Assembly: GCA_045611845.1 (NCBI GenBank)
Contig: JAZKXZ010000007.1
Coordinates: forward strand, 1-64,000
DNA: 64,000 nt
Direction of reading: 5' to 3'
Source: Enterocola sp045611845
Lineage (GTDB): Bacteria > Bacteroidota > Bacteroidia > Bacteroidales > Paludibacteraceae
The notes beneath the pieces are model-generated. The model worked only from the letters and a program-made list of their open reading frames with translations. It searched no databases and had not been told where the DNA came from. Positions 25,267-35,350 of this stretch are shown here, in pieces. The first letter of the stretch is position 1, and each line of letters begins with the position of its first letter. The translations under genes and the position numbers were made by a program.

Positions 25267-28200
25267 TTAATCTACTTTTACAATTTCGATTGTTCCTTTC
25301 TTAACTTGACCATTTGGTAGTTGAACTGAGTAATAGTAAACACCTGGTACTGCAGTTTCTTTACCATCGTTCATTGCACCATTTATAGAACCATCCCAAC
25401 CGTCAGGACCTTCGTAAATTTTGGTATAGAAACGGTTGAATACGATTATATTCATTCCGTCTGCAAAGCTATCGTTTTTGCCATTACCATTGTGTGGTGT
25501 GAAGGCTGTTGGCCAAATTGCTTCTACGTCAACCTCTTTTTTAGGTGAGTTACAACGTCCCACTGCTTGAACAATATATTTTTCATTTAGATATAGTTGT
25601 TCGGTAAGTTCTAATTCGTCTGTTGCTTGTACAACTTCATCGCCACGATACCAAACATATTCATCTACTGGGGTATCGCTTAGTGGTGTTACTGTAATAG
25701 TTACTTCTTGACCTGCTGGAAGTCTTGTCTGAGAAGCTTCTACAGAGAAATCGATATATCCTGCAATTTTTACCTCAATAGCTACGCGCTCACTTTCGCA
25801 AGCACCTGTTTTAGTATTGCTTACCCAATATGTGGTGGTTGTATTTTCGGCTGATGTACTAAATAGATCGGCAATTGGAGCCTCTGAAGTTTCATCTTCG
25901 AAGAATACCAATTTAGTCTTATCAGATTTCACCAATGAACTCAATGTTTTTGTTCCTACTTCTGCACATTCGTCGTAGTTTTCTACCACTGGTTTTGATG
26001 TTGATGGTTTTAGAACTACAGGAATTGCAATTGGATCACCTACGCAACCGTTGTTGTCTATTTCGTAACCAACAACATAATATACTGCATTTTCTGCAGC
26101 TTCAATATTTGTGTCGGTTAGTTGTTGTGTTAGAGTTGCATCTGCAAAATATTTTACTTCATCAGCTTTTGTGTTTGGACCTACTGCATCTTTTAAATCT
26201 ACTGTAGCAGGAAGACAAACTGATGGAAGTGATTTAATATCAATAAGTGGGTTTTGTTTATTTTCCTTGATATTGATAGTTTTTTCTGCCTTACAAGCAT
26301 TGGTTTCGTCGGTGATAGTTACTTTATAAGTAGCCTCAACTTTAGCATTAAATGTAGATTTTGTTACATTAGATACTACATTGTTTTGTGCCCATGCATA
26401 TGAGTAAGTGCGAGTATCTTCTGCATTTATAACCTCAGCAGTAAGAACTGCTTTTTCTCTACGACATGTTACCCAAGTGGTATCTGCTGTAAGTTTAATT
26501 GAAGGAGCAAGTTTGTCTTCTTCTAGAGTAATTTCAGCTTCACCTACGCAACCATATTCATTTTTACCATATACTGTATATGTGCCACCAGTTGTAACTT
26601 CGATAGCATCTTTTGCCTCTTCGGTGCTCCATGTATATGTTTTTGCCCCAGAGGCTGTTAGAGTATTTGGTTTACAAGTTACTTTTTCTTCAGAAGGTGT
26701 AATTTCCACAACAGGAAGGTCGGTGCGTTGTGTTACTGTGTATGAATCAGTATTTGTACAACCATTTTCTGCAGTAACAAGTACTTCGTACACACCACCC
26801 TCTTCTACGTTTAGAGTAGCACTTGTGGTTTTATTTGTATCGTTCCATTCGTATGAAACACTTACACCTGAAGTTGCTGTTAATTCTACTTCTGGTACAG
26901 AACATGTAATAATATCTGAGCTAGCAGAAATTTCAACATTTGGATTTTCTTTATCCTCTGTTATATCAAATGTTTTAAATACTCTACATCCATTACCACC
27001 TTTAGCCACTACAATGTATTCAGCTGGAGCATTAATATCTAATGTATTACCAATTGCTAGAGGTTCAACTGTGTCAAATTCTTGTGTATTATACCATTTA
27101 AACTCAACTCCTTCTGTTGCGTTAGCATTTTGAGATTCTACTGATAATGTAATTTCTGTATCAGCACATGTTAAAGTAGAAGTTGAAACTTGATTACCTG
27201 TTTCTGGGTCAATTACATAGTTTTCAATAGTTAGTTCAGGCTTTGTAACATTTTGTGTCACTTCAAAGTCTGTGGTATATGTACAACCATTTTCACCTGT
27301 AACTGTTAGTGTATATACGCCTGGAGCAGTTACACCTGTAGAGTTATTTTCAGATAATGTTGACCATTCGTATTTTACAATAGTTTCTTGAGTTTGTGTA
27401 ATATCAGCATCAAGAACTATTCTACTATGAGTACAGTTTAGCTCTTTAACTTCTTCTTGAGCACCGTTATCGTCTAACTGACGGATAACGATTTCTGCAT
27501 ATGGTTTTACAAAGTTTTCTGTTACAGTAACTGAAACCGATTCTGATACACAACCATGTTCTGATGTACCAACTACAGTATAGGTGGTTTCAGAGCCTGT
27601 TTGTTTTACTTCTAGTTCTGAGCCAGATTTAGGAGCTGATTGTTTATCATCTGTCCAAGAATATGTATATGCACCAGATGCAGAGATAGTTGTTTTAGGT
27701 AAATTACAATTCAATAATACAGAAGCAGGTGTTACATTTAGCTCTGGAATAGCTTCTACATATAAAGTAGCAGATGCTTGTGAATCTGCAGCAGAAGAGC
27801 ATTTTGCATCTACTAAGTTTTCTACTACATATCTACCTGCCTGAGAAATTTCCATTTCAAATTCATTATCATTAGATGTATACTGAGTACCATTAATTGT
27901 AAATGTGAATGGAGCATTTCCTGTAAATGTTACTATTAAGTTTGTTGTAGTACCTTGGCAAATATAATCATCGTCATCCTCTATTTCTACAGAAGCAATA
28001 GTAGGAAGTTCGTTTACATTGATAGTTGCTTTGTCGCCACTTGAAATTGGTGCTTCACAACCGTTATCATCTGTTACAGATACTAAACTATAGGTTGTTG
28101 TAGTATAAAGTGCATCATTAATGGTTACTGTTGATGTTGTTATATTATCTAATGTTACATCTGAAGTACCATTATTATATACCACAACATATGGAGCTAC

Positions 28201-31200
28201 ACCATCTAAAGAAATTTCTACAGCTGAGTTGTTTCCGTAACATACTTCTTTTGGAGCAGAAATACTTGCAGTCACTGGTTTGTAAACTTCTACTGTGACT
28301 GGTGTTGGTGTGGTGCTTTCGCATTTACCATTTTCTATGTTTGTAATATAATATGTGGTAGATGCTGTTTGAACACTTGGATTAACCATAGGAACAGAGG
28401 TTAAATCATAATACTCACCTGCATCGTTTTTACCCATTACTTTTAAGCCATCTTTATTTGAAGTAACTAAGTTTGTAATTGGGAATTCAGTATTATCTAC
28501 TGGACAAGCGATATAGTCACGAGCAACTACATTGCCAGAAACTTCTTTTACTACTATTGTAGCATACTCTACAGCAGTTGCTGCACCACATTCATTTGTT
28601 GCTGTGTATTTTATTACAGCATTATTGTGTGATGCATTTAATTCAATAGGAGAAGTAGTAGAAACGCCATTCAACAACCATCCTTGAGAGGTAATAGTAG
28701 CGCCATTGTCTTCTACTTCTACATTTGCTGGTAATGTTAAAACATCACCAGGACAGAAATCATCTAAATCTACTCTACTTAATGTTATTACTGGTTTGTC
28801 GTTTACTGTAACTGTTGCATTTCCAGAAAGTGTTGCATAACAACCATTTCCGTCTTTTACCTCAGTTAAAGAATAAGTAGTGGTAGTAGTTGGGTTTACA
28901 GTGATATCTGATGAAGAACTTAATTCTTTTGAAGTGCCATCAGAAAGTATCACTGTGTATGAAGGTTCACCTGTTAGTTCTATATGAATATTATCTGACA
29001 ATCCGTTACAAATAGTTGCATCACCAGAAAGAGTAGCTGTTGGTTGTGGGAATACCTCTACTGTTACAGCTGTTGGTGTGGTGCTTTCGCATTTACCTCT
29101 TTCTGTATTAGTAATATAATATGTAGTAGCAGATAGTGTTTGTTTTGGATCTATAGTTGGCACTTCGTCAAGCTTTTCGTACAGCCCTGTTGCCGCATTC
29201 TTTGTCCAAACTTTTAAATCATTTTTATCAGATGTTACTAAATCTGTGATTAGGAATGAATTTGCATTTATTGGACATTTTGCATAATTGTCTACCGTTA
29301 CATTATCAGAGTATGATTTCACTACTAATTGTGCGGTAGATTTTTCTACAGAATTATCAAATGTATATGTTTCACCATTTGCTGCAGAAACATATATTTC
29401 AAATACTTCTGCCTCTTCTACTTTAAATGAAATAGTTAATGTAACAGTTTCACCTTGAGTTAGTTTGCCTATACTCCAAATATTGTTAGTGTATGTACCT
29501 TTACTTACTTGAGAAAGAGGTGAAGATTGTTTTTCTTCCCAACTTTGTTTCACTACTACGTTGTCCAAATCTAATGCACTACCATTGTATAGAGTAGCAG
29601 TAAGCACTGCATCATCACCTTTGCAATAACTAGACTTATCTAAAGAATAAGTTAGTGTAAGGTCTGCACAGTCTGCTACATTCAATGATGCCACAAAGGT
29701 AGCAGTGGTTTCACCGCAAGTATTTTTTGCTTTATAAACTAATGATTTAGCATTATCTTCTGTAGTAAACTTAATCTTATTGTTTGTTAGTTTATCACCT
29801 GCTAAATACCAACCAGACTCTGTAATATTAGCACCTTTGTTATCTACTGTTGGTGCAGGCAATGTGTATTCCACACCTGCACAATATTCTGGCAGTGGAT
29901 TTTCTGTAAATTCGATAACAGGCTTTTCGTTCACTGTTACTTTTGCAGAACCGCTAGTAGTAGCTTCGCAACCATTACCGTCTATTACACTTCTTATTGT
30001 GTAAGTGGTGGTAACTTCTGGAGAAACAGTCATTTGAGCTGTATTACCTGAAACACCTTGTTTAACATCTCCATTAGATAATGTTATAATGTAATTTGCT
30101 TTACCAGTAAGTTGAATACTTAAATTTGCAGATTCACTTTTACAAATAGTTGCATCACCAGAAAGTACTGCTGTTGGTTGTGGATAAACTACAATATCAA
30201 GTCTTGTACGTGGACTTTCACACTCGCCTGCTTTAGTATTGCTTACCCAATATGTAGTGGTACCTACAGTATTTTTGTTTGCTTGAGTAACAGGTTCAGT
30301 ACCAGTCTCAGTTGTATAGAATTTTAGGTTTGTTGCATCAGAAGACACTTGAGTATTAAGATTTAACATATCCTCTTCTGGACAACCTTTATATGTTTCA
30401 GGTATTAAGGTAGGAGCTGCAGTAATATCTTTTACTGTGATTTTCTTTGACGCAAAGGCTTTTGTTGTAGCCTCTGTATATGTGGTTGTACCAGATTTTA
30501 TAACGTATGCCTTAGAAACTAAATCTTTTACTACGTTAGTTCCTTCTATTTCTAGAGTTAATGTAGCTGTGGCACCACTAGCTAAACTTGGTATTGCCCA
30601 AATACCTGTACTATGAGTATAAGAAGAACCAGAAGAAGGATTTCTTGAAACTTGTCTTTGATCTGCTATATCTGTAAGTACAACTTCTACATTAGTTGCA
30701 TTTTCTGAAGAGTTATTCTTTAATGTAACTTTTAGTTTTATATTATCACCTTTACATACTTCGGCAGATGTTTCTGCGTTATAAGTTATCTCAAAGCCAG
30801 AACAGTCTTGAACAGTTATATTAGCAAATCCTTCTACTGCTTTACATACCTCAGGATTTTGATAAACCTCAACTTTGTATTGTTTTTGGTCTCCCATAGA
30901 GAATGAACCTGTGGTGTATGTAGCTAAATTTGTACCTACTTGTGCAAATGATATACCACCATCTGTAGATTCATACCATTTGTAATTTAAATTATCGCCT
31001 GATGCGTTAACGGTAAATGTTTTTGTTTTATCTGCACATACATTATCATCAGAGATATTTGCTATTACATTTATCTCTTGTACATCGATAGAAACTTTTT
31101 TATTTGATGTGCTTTCGCAACCATTAGCATCTACTACTTTGGTAAATTCATAGGTAGCATCACTTGATGGATTTACTGGGTATGTACCTGTAGCAGAAAC

Positions 31201-34200
31201 ACTTGGATTAACAGTAGTTGTAGTACCAGCTTCTGTTCTATCTATATATAATGTATAAGGAGCTAAACCGCCAGAGATACTATATGTAAGTTCTGCATTT
31301 GACTCACCTTTACAGATAGCATTTTTATCTGTAGAGACAGAATTTAGTGTTGGAACACCTTTAACAGTTACTGAAATTTCTGTTGCTGCACTTGTACAAC
31401 CATTAATTGTTTGAGTAGCATAATATTTTTTGCCTGTTACTACTTCTGAAGCAGAGAATGTAGTAACTTGGTTGGTCAATGCTGCATCTGAATAGAATTT
31501 TAAAGAAGTACCTGTTGCTAATGTTGATAATTGGATTTGACCATCTTTTGCACATTCATTATATGTACCAACACTTGGAGCAACTGTTGTTTTAACAGTC
31601 AACATAGCAGAATTACTTTCTTGTTGCTCACATTTACCTCCATCTTTGCATACAACTACACGATAATATTTGTTATTATCATTAGCTGTAGTAGCAGAAA
31701 TGGTGTATGTAGAAGCTGTTGCACCAGAAATATTATTCCAATTGCTATTATCTGAACTTACTTGCCATTGATATTTATCTACACCTGATGCAACTACAGA
31801 GAATGTTGCTCCTGCACCCACACAAACAGAAGTTGATGCAGGGTGAGTTGTAAATTTGATTTCTTCTACATTTACAGTAACAGTATTATTGCTAGTAGGT
31901 GTTGAGTAACAACCTTTAGCATCCATTACTTTAGTTAATGTATATGTAGTTGTAGAAGTAGGATTTACAGCAAACAAATATGGAGAAGTGGTTGCTGTAT
32001 AATTTGTTTCACCAATAGTTAAAGTATAATTTGGAGAACCATTTGAGATTATAACATTTGTTCCTGTTGTTGTACTTCCTTTACAGATATTTTCACTTGC
32101 AACTGCAAATTTTGCAGTTGGAATAGGATTTACTGTAATGTCACTTGATACTTTAACAAGTGCAGACTCAGAATCATCCCATGTTAGGTCAAATGTTTTT
32201 GCAATATAAGATTTAATAGATTTAATTTGAGAAGCAGTAATTGCAGCTGTAGATTTTAAATCTAATGTTAAAGTTTTAGAACCATTTGCAGCTAAGTCAA
32301 ACTCTGCAAAACCAGTAAATACCGTGGTTGTTCCTGCATTGTAAGCAGTTACACCTTCTGGAATCTCAACTGCCACTTTCACTCCAGTCACTGCCACATT
32401 AAGTGGGTTTGTTACTTTAAGTGTAAGAGTATTTTTATCTACCCCATCAGCACAGATACTTCCATCTGACAAGTTAGAAATTAATCCTAAGTTTGTAACA
32501 TTAGCTGTTACGGTATTGGTAATAGCATACATACCGCAAGCAGAAGGGTTACCTTGACCTGCAATATTTATTGCCTCTTCTGCTGTATTTGCAATAATTA
32601 CACGATACAAGGTAGGATTTGCTTCTGGAATTACTTCTAATTCTGTTTTGTTTACTTCTGGCTGGCCAATAGGCATCCAACCTGCTTTATTAGATTGATA
32701 TTGCCATAAGTAATATGGATTTTCCATTACACCACTAATGATAGAAGCAGTAAGAGTTTCTTTTTGTCCTGGAAGAAGTGTACATTCTTCAGTACCATTT
32801 GAGCAAACTAAATTTGCTTTTGGAGTACAAACACTAAATGTAACGTCGTCAAGTAGTAAGTCATTACCACAACCTTCTGCTGCTAAGTTTAATAATCTCA
32901 AAGTAACATTACTTGCAGACTTTGAATTAAACATTACCGCAATTTTTTCCCATTTACCTTCTTCAAGTGGAATATAATCTGTTGTATAACGAGATAATTC
33001 TTCGTTAGATGTAGCGTCATAAAGAATGAATCTTACTTTTGCTTTTACATCACAACCTCTACCACTAGCTGTAGCAGATGCTATATATGCAGAGAAGTTT
33101 ATAAATGTATTTTGGCATACATCTACAGTAGATTCATATAAGATATCTGTCTGACTTTTACCATCTCTACAGTTGTAGAACAACATACCACCATTAGTAT
33201 CACCCTCGGTATGGTCTTGTATATTTTGATACCATTGACTATCATTACATTCACAGGCATGAGTATCACCTTGAGTCTGTTCTCCACAACCTGCATAAAA
33301 AGGATTTGCTAGTACTGCATAGTAACCTGGGTCCTTAATTGCTGTACATGAAGTGGTCATTGCTGTGTATGAAGAAGTAGGAACTTTTGCTGTGAAGCCA
33401 GTACCAGATTTTGAATATGAAGTTCTATCCTTAACATCAGAGAATGTTCCAAAGTCTTCTGTAAAGATTATTCTAGTGTTTGATGCGTCACACTGAAGAG
33501 CCTCTAGATAGCTATCTTGTCCGTCATCTTCACCTGTACTTCCACCACTATTATAACAAGTTCCTGTTGTAGAACAATCTACTTCCTCAAATGAATCTGG
33601 AGTTGGAACTGGTCTAGAATCACTCACATACTGACCATCAAATACATAAACATACCCGCCATAAAGAACAGGAGAGTCTCCTGATTGTTTTGTTCTATCT
33701 CCATTTTGGAAAATTATCTGAACTTCATCTTTATCACATATTGTCCATTTATAATATGAAGAACCATTGTATGTTGTAGATTCTCCTTTTTGAGTACTTC
33801 CCCACTCATATCCAACATGTCCTCCACTATTAAACACATAAAGATTATAATTATCTTTACTATAAATTTCTATTTTTTGACAAGCGCCTTTTTCTGTAGG
33901 AAGAACTACACTAGAACCACCTGAGTCACCACCAGTATCTTCACCTGAATATGCAGACCAAGACCAAGAAGCTTTACCATCCCAATGATTAGTAATAGTA
34001 CATAGATTTTTACCTGAAGTATAGTCTGTAATATCATTTGTTTGATTCCACATCTTATCCCATCCTATTTGATTGGCAGCATTCATTCGTACAAAGATAA
34101 TCTTTGGATAACTCTTATTAGGAGATGTTACTTTAAAAATATTACCACTAACTTGGGTCATTGAGACCCATTCTTCACCATTTTCAAAGAAGTAAGCGGC

Positions 34201-34353
34201 AAATCCTGCTCCATCCTTATTCCAATCTCCTGCATCTAGATACAACGTCGTATTAGCTGGAATATTTTCTGCTAAAGCACTAGAGGTGAAGCCCAAGAAC
34301 ATAAAGAGCAACAATAACACTCTAAAAAATTTAATGTTAAATGATTTTTTCAT
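25267..34353 (-). CDS. Giant T9SS-exported adhesin with CHU_C sorting domain (3028 aa)
   Basis: The largest gene in the window. A signal peptide (residues 1-28) is followed by two N-terminal beta modules (about 29-150 and 155-265) and the Cys-rich module shared with two other proteins (about 290-515; LANPFYAGCG, DHTEGDTNGGMLFYNC, GCGNDLLLDDVTFSVC). The long middle (about 520-2930) is a chain of 25 or more Ig/PKD/SprB-like domains, several of DUF11 type, with recurring YxLTxVxDxNGC and CxSTTPTxVTVEVFPQPTATLSGDATIC-like units. The last 85 residues (WPTAFTPHNGNGKND to GTIEIVKVD) form the CHU_C sorting domain. Architecture and size recall the SprB-type mobile adhesins of gliding Bacteroidota, but domain order alone does not prove orthology. 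It is monocistronic, with a full promoter and a double terminator. Confidence 0.9.
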   Translation of the reverse strand: MKKSFNIKFFRVLLLLFMFLGFTSSALAENIPANTTLYLDAGDWNKDGAGFAAYFFENGEEWVSMTQVSGNIFKVTSPNKSYPKIIFVRMNAANQIGWDKMWNQTNDITDYTSGKNLCTITNHWDGKASWSWSAYSGEDTGGDSGGSSVVLPTEKGACQKIEIYSKDNYNLYVFNSGGHVGYEWGSTQKGESTTYNGSSYYKWTICDKDEVQIIFQNGDRTKQSGDSPVLYGGYVYVFDGQYVSDSRPVPTPDSFEEVDCSTTGTCYNSGGSTGEDDGQDSYLEALQCDASNTRIIFTEDFGTFSDVKDRTSYSKSGTGFTAKVPTSSYTAMTTSCTAIKDPGYYAVLANPFYAGCGEQTQGDTHACECNDSQWYQNIQDHTEGDTNGGMLFYNCRDGKSQTDILYESTVDVCQNTFINFSAYIASATASGRGCDVKAKVRFILYDATSNEELSRYTTDYIPLEEGKWEKIAVMFNSKSASNVTLRLLNLAAEGCGNDLLLDDVTFSVCTPKANLVCSNGTEECTLLPGQKETLTASIISGVMENPYYLWQYQSNKAGWMPIGQPEVNKTELEVIPEANPTLYRVIIANTAEEAINIAGQGNPSACGMYAITNTVTANVTNLGLISNLSDGSICADGVDKNTLTLKVTNPLNVAVTGVKVAVEIPEGVTAYNAGTTTVFTGFAEFDLAANGSKTLTLDLKSTAAITASQIKSIKSYIAKTFDLTWDDSESALVKVSSDITVNPIPTAKFAVASENICKGSTTTGTNVIISNGSPNYTLTIGETNYTATTSPYLFAVNPTSTTTYTLTKVMDAKGCYSTPTSNNTVTVNVEEIKFTTHPASTSVCVGAGATFSVVASGVDKYQWQVSSDNSNWNNISGATASTYTISATTANDNNKYYRVVVCKDGGKCEQQESNSAMLTVKTTVAPSVGTYNECAKDGQIQLSTLATGTSLKFYSDAALTNQVTTFSASEVVTGKKYYATQTINGCTSAATEISVTVKGVPTLNSVSTDKNAICKGESNAELTYSISGGLAPYTLYIDRTEAGTTTTVNPSVSATGTYPVNPSSDATYEFTKVVDANGCESTSNKKVSIDVQEINVIANISDDNVCADKTKTFTVNASGDNLNYKWYESTDGGISFAQVGTNLATYTTGSFSMGDQKQYKVEVYQNPEVCKAVEGFANITVQDCSGFEITYNAETSAEVCKGDNIKLKVTLKNNSSENATNVEVVLTDIADQRQVSRNPSSGSSYTHSTGIWAIPSLASGATATLTLEIEGTNVVKDLVSKAYVIKSGTTTYTEATTKAFASKKITVKDITAAPTLIPETYKGCPEEDMLNLNTQVSSDATNLKFYTTETGTEPVTQANKNTVGTTTYWVSNTKAGECESPRTRLDIVVYPQPTAVLSGDATICKSESANLSIQLTGKANYIITLSNGDVKQGVSGNTAQMTVSPEVTTTYTIRSVIDGNGCEATTSGSAKVTVNEKPVIEFTENPLPEYCAGVEYTLPAPTVDNKGANITESGWYLAGDKLTNNKIKFTTEDNAKSLVYKAKNTCGETTATFVASLNVADCADLTLTYSLDKSSYCKGDDAVLTATLYNGSALDLDNVVVKQSWEEKQSSPLSQVSKGTYTNNIWSIGKLTQGETVTLTISFKVEEAEVFEIYVSAANGETYTFDNSVEKSTAQLVVKSYSDNVTVDNYAKCPINANSFLITDLVTSDKNDLKVWTKNAATGLYEKLDEVPTIDPKQTLSATTYYITNTERGKCESTTPTAVTVEVFPQPTATLSGDATICNGLSDNIHIELTGEPSYTVILSDGTSKELSSSSDITVNPTTTTTYSLTEVKDGNGCYATLSGNATVTVNDKPVITLSRVDLDDFCPGDVLTLPANVEVEDNGATITSQGWLLNGVSTTSPIELNASHNNAVIKYTATNECGAATAVEYATIVVKEVSGNVVARDYIACPVDNTEFPITNLVTSNKDGLKVMGKNDAGEYYDLTSVPMVNPSVQTASTTYYITNIENGKCESTTPTPVTVEVYKPVTASISAPKEVCYGNNSAVEISLDGVAPYVVVYNNGTSDVTLDNITTSTVTINDALYTTTTYSLVSVTDDNGCEAPISSGDKATINVNELPTIASVEIEDDDDYICQGTTTNLIVTFTGNAPFTFTINGTQYTSNDNEFEMEISQAGRYVVENLVDAKCSSAADSQASATLYVEAIPELNVTPASVLLNCNLPKTTISASGAYTYSWTDDKQSAPKSGSELEVKQTGSETTYTVVGTSEHGCVSESVSVTVTENFVKPYAEIVIRQLDDNGAQEEVKELNCTHSRIVLDADITQTQETIVKYEWSTLSENNSTGVTAPGVYTLTVTGENGCTYTTDFEVTQNVTKPELTIENYVIDPETGNQVSTSTLTCADTEITLSVESQNANATEGVEFKWYNTQEFDTVEPLAIGNTLDINAPAEYIVVAKGGNGCRVFKTFDITEDKENPNVEISASSDIITCSVPEVELTATSGVSVSYEWNDTNKTTSATLNVEEGGVYEVLVTAENGCTNTDSYTVTQRTDLPVVEITPSEEKVTCKPNTLTASGAKTYTWSTEEAKDAIEVTTGGTYTVYGKNEYGCVGEAEITLEEDKLAPSIKLTADTTWVTCRREKAVLTAEVINAEDTRTYSYAWAQNNVVSNVTKSTFNAKVEATYKVTITDETNACKAEKTINIKENKQNPLIDIKSLPSVCLPATVDLKDAVGPNTKADEVKYFADATLTQQLTDTNIEAAENAVYYVVGYEIDNNGCVGDPIAIPVVLKPSTSKPVVENYDECAEVGTKTLSSLVKSDKTKLVFFEDETSEAPIADLFSTSAENTTTTYWVSNTKTGACESERVAIEVKIAGYIDFSVEASQTRLPAGQEVTITVTPLSDTPVDEYVWYRGDEVVQATDELELTEQLYLNEKYIVQAVGRCNSPKKEVDVEAIWPTAFTPHNGNGKNDSFADGMNIIVFNRFYTKIYEGPDGWDGSINGAMNDGKETAVPGVYYYSVQLPNGQVKKGTIEIVKVD

Positions 34354-34411
34354 AATATTTGATTTTTACTTGTTTTCCTATTTTTAGTTAAAACGTTTTC
34401 GGTGAAACGTA

Positions 34412-34443
34412 CAAATTTAGTTTTATTTTTCCAAAAGTTCAAA
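34412..34443 (-). promoter_or_regulatory. Promoter of the giant adhesin gene
   Basis: On the minus strand TTTG (34443-34440), 20 bp, TAAATTTG (34419-34412). The leader is about 52 bases. Confidence 0.75.
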
Positions 34444-34540
34444 AATAGAATACAAATATTGTTAAAAATAGAAGATTTTAGGTGCGAATTGTTAAAAAGT
34501 AAACAACAAAACGTGCACATTAAATGGGGAACCATGTACA

Positions 34541-34571
34541 AAAAAAGAGGCTGACTTTTACGTCAACCTCT
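34541..34571 (-). terminator. Terminator of the dnaN-exonuclease unit
   Basis: AGAGGCTGAC (34546-34555) pairs with GTCAACCTCT (34562-34571), one mismatch, and six T follow on the minus strand. It lies 6 bp past the exonuclease stop. Confidence 0.8.
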
Positions 34572-34577
34572 CGTTGC

Positions 34578-35339
34578 TTATCTGTTTTTAAGTTGTATCC
34601 TTGTGAAGGCTTGTTTGGTGGTAAGTGGGAAATCCGCTTGCATAATCCAACCGAAATATCCTGGGTCTGCTTTAAGAACTTCTGCAGCAATTTTTCCTCT
34701 ATATTTTCCGAAGTTTATTACTTCCTCGCCTTTTTCGTTATAAACTAAGTGACCTGCAAAGTCAACATTTTTATTGTGAGAAGTAAACTCAGAAAGATAT
34801 GCCATATCATTTTCAAGATCTGGATATTTATCTAACTGACCTTTTAACACTTCGTATGTGGCACGAGTATCTGCTAGTGCATTATGTGCGTTTGTTAAAT
34901 CCTTACCACAATAGAACTTGTATGCTGCCACAAGATTGCGTTGTTCTTTTTTGAAGAAAATAGTTTGCACATCTATCTTTTTGCAGCGAGAAAGGTCTAT
35001 ATCTGCTCCTACTCTTAAAAACTCTTCTGCTAGCAGTGGCAAGTCGAACTTATTTGAATTGTAACCTGCTATATCTGAGCCTTTAAAATCTTTTACTAAT
35101 ACACTTGCAAGTTCTCTAAATGTAGGTTTATCGGCTACATCTGCATCAGAGATACCATGAATTGCAGTAGTTTCTGCAGGGATAGGCATTTCTGGATTTA
35201 TCAAAAAGTTCTTTTCTTCTTCTGTGCCATTAGGGTTTACTTTAATGTAAGCAATTTGCACAATTCTGTCTTTGCACACATCAAGCCCAGTGGTTTCAAG
35301 GTCGAAGAATATTATCGGATTTTTTAAATTTAAATTCAT
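34578..35339 (-). CDS. DnaQ-type 3'-5' exonuclease with C-terminal DUF3820 domain
   Basis: A 253-residue protein. Residues about 8-170 hold the DEDDh exonuclease motifs: FFDLETTGLD (Exo I), GYNSNKFDLPLL (Exo II) and AHNALADTRATYE (Exo III with His). The last 50 residues (INFGKYRGKIAAEVLKADPGYFGWIM) match the DUF3820 type found fused to such nucleases. It may act as a proofreading subunit or as a separate DNA/RNA exonuclease. It begins 11 bp after dnaN and is probably cotranscribed with the sliding clamp, which fits a replication or repair role. Confidence 0.88.
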   Translation of the reverse strand: MNLNLKNPIIFFDLETTGLDVCKDRIVQIAYIKVNPNGTEEEKNFLINPEMPIPAETTAIHGISDADVADKPTFRELASVLVKDFKGSDIAGYNSNKFDLPLLAEEFLRVGADIDLSRCKKIDVQTIFFKKEQRNLVAAYKFYCGKDLTNAHNALADTRATYEVLKGQLDKYPDLENDMAYLSEFTSHNKNVDFAGHLVYNEKGEEVINFGKYRGKIAAEVLKADPGYFGWIMQADFPLTTKQAFTRIQLKNR

Positions 35340-35350
35340 AAAATAACTAA

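Noticed and set aside
34350..34541. 63-residue minus-strand open frame upstream of the giant adhesin gene
   Set aside because: It covers the adhesin promoter, is A+T-driven in composition and overlaps the adhesin start.
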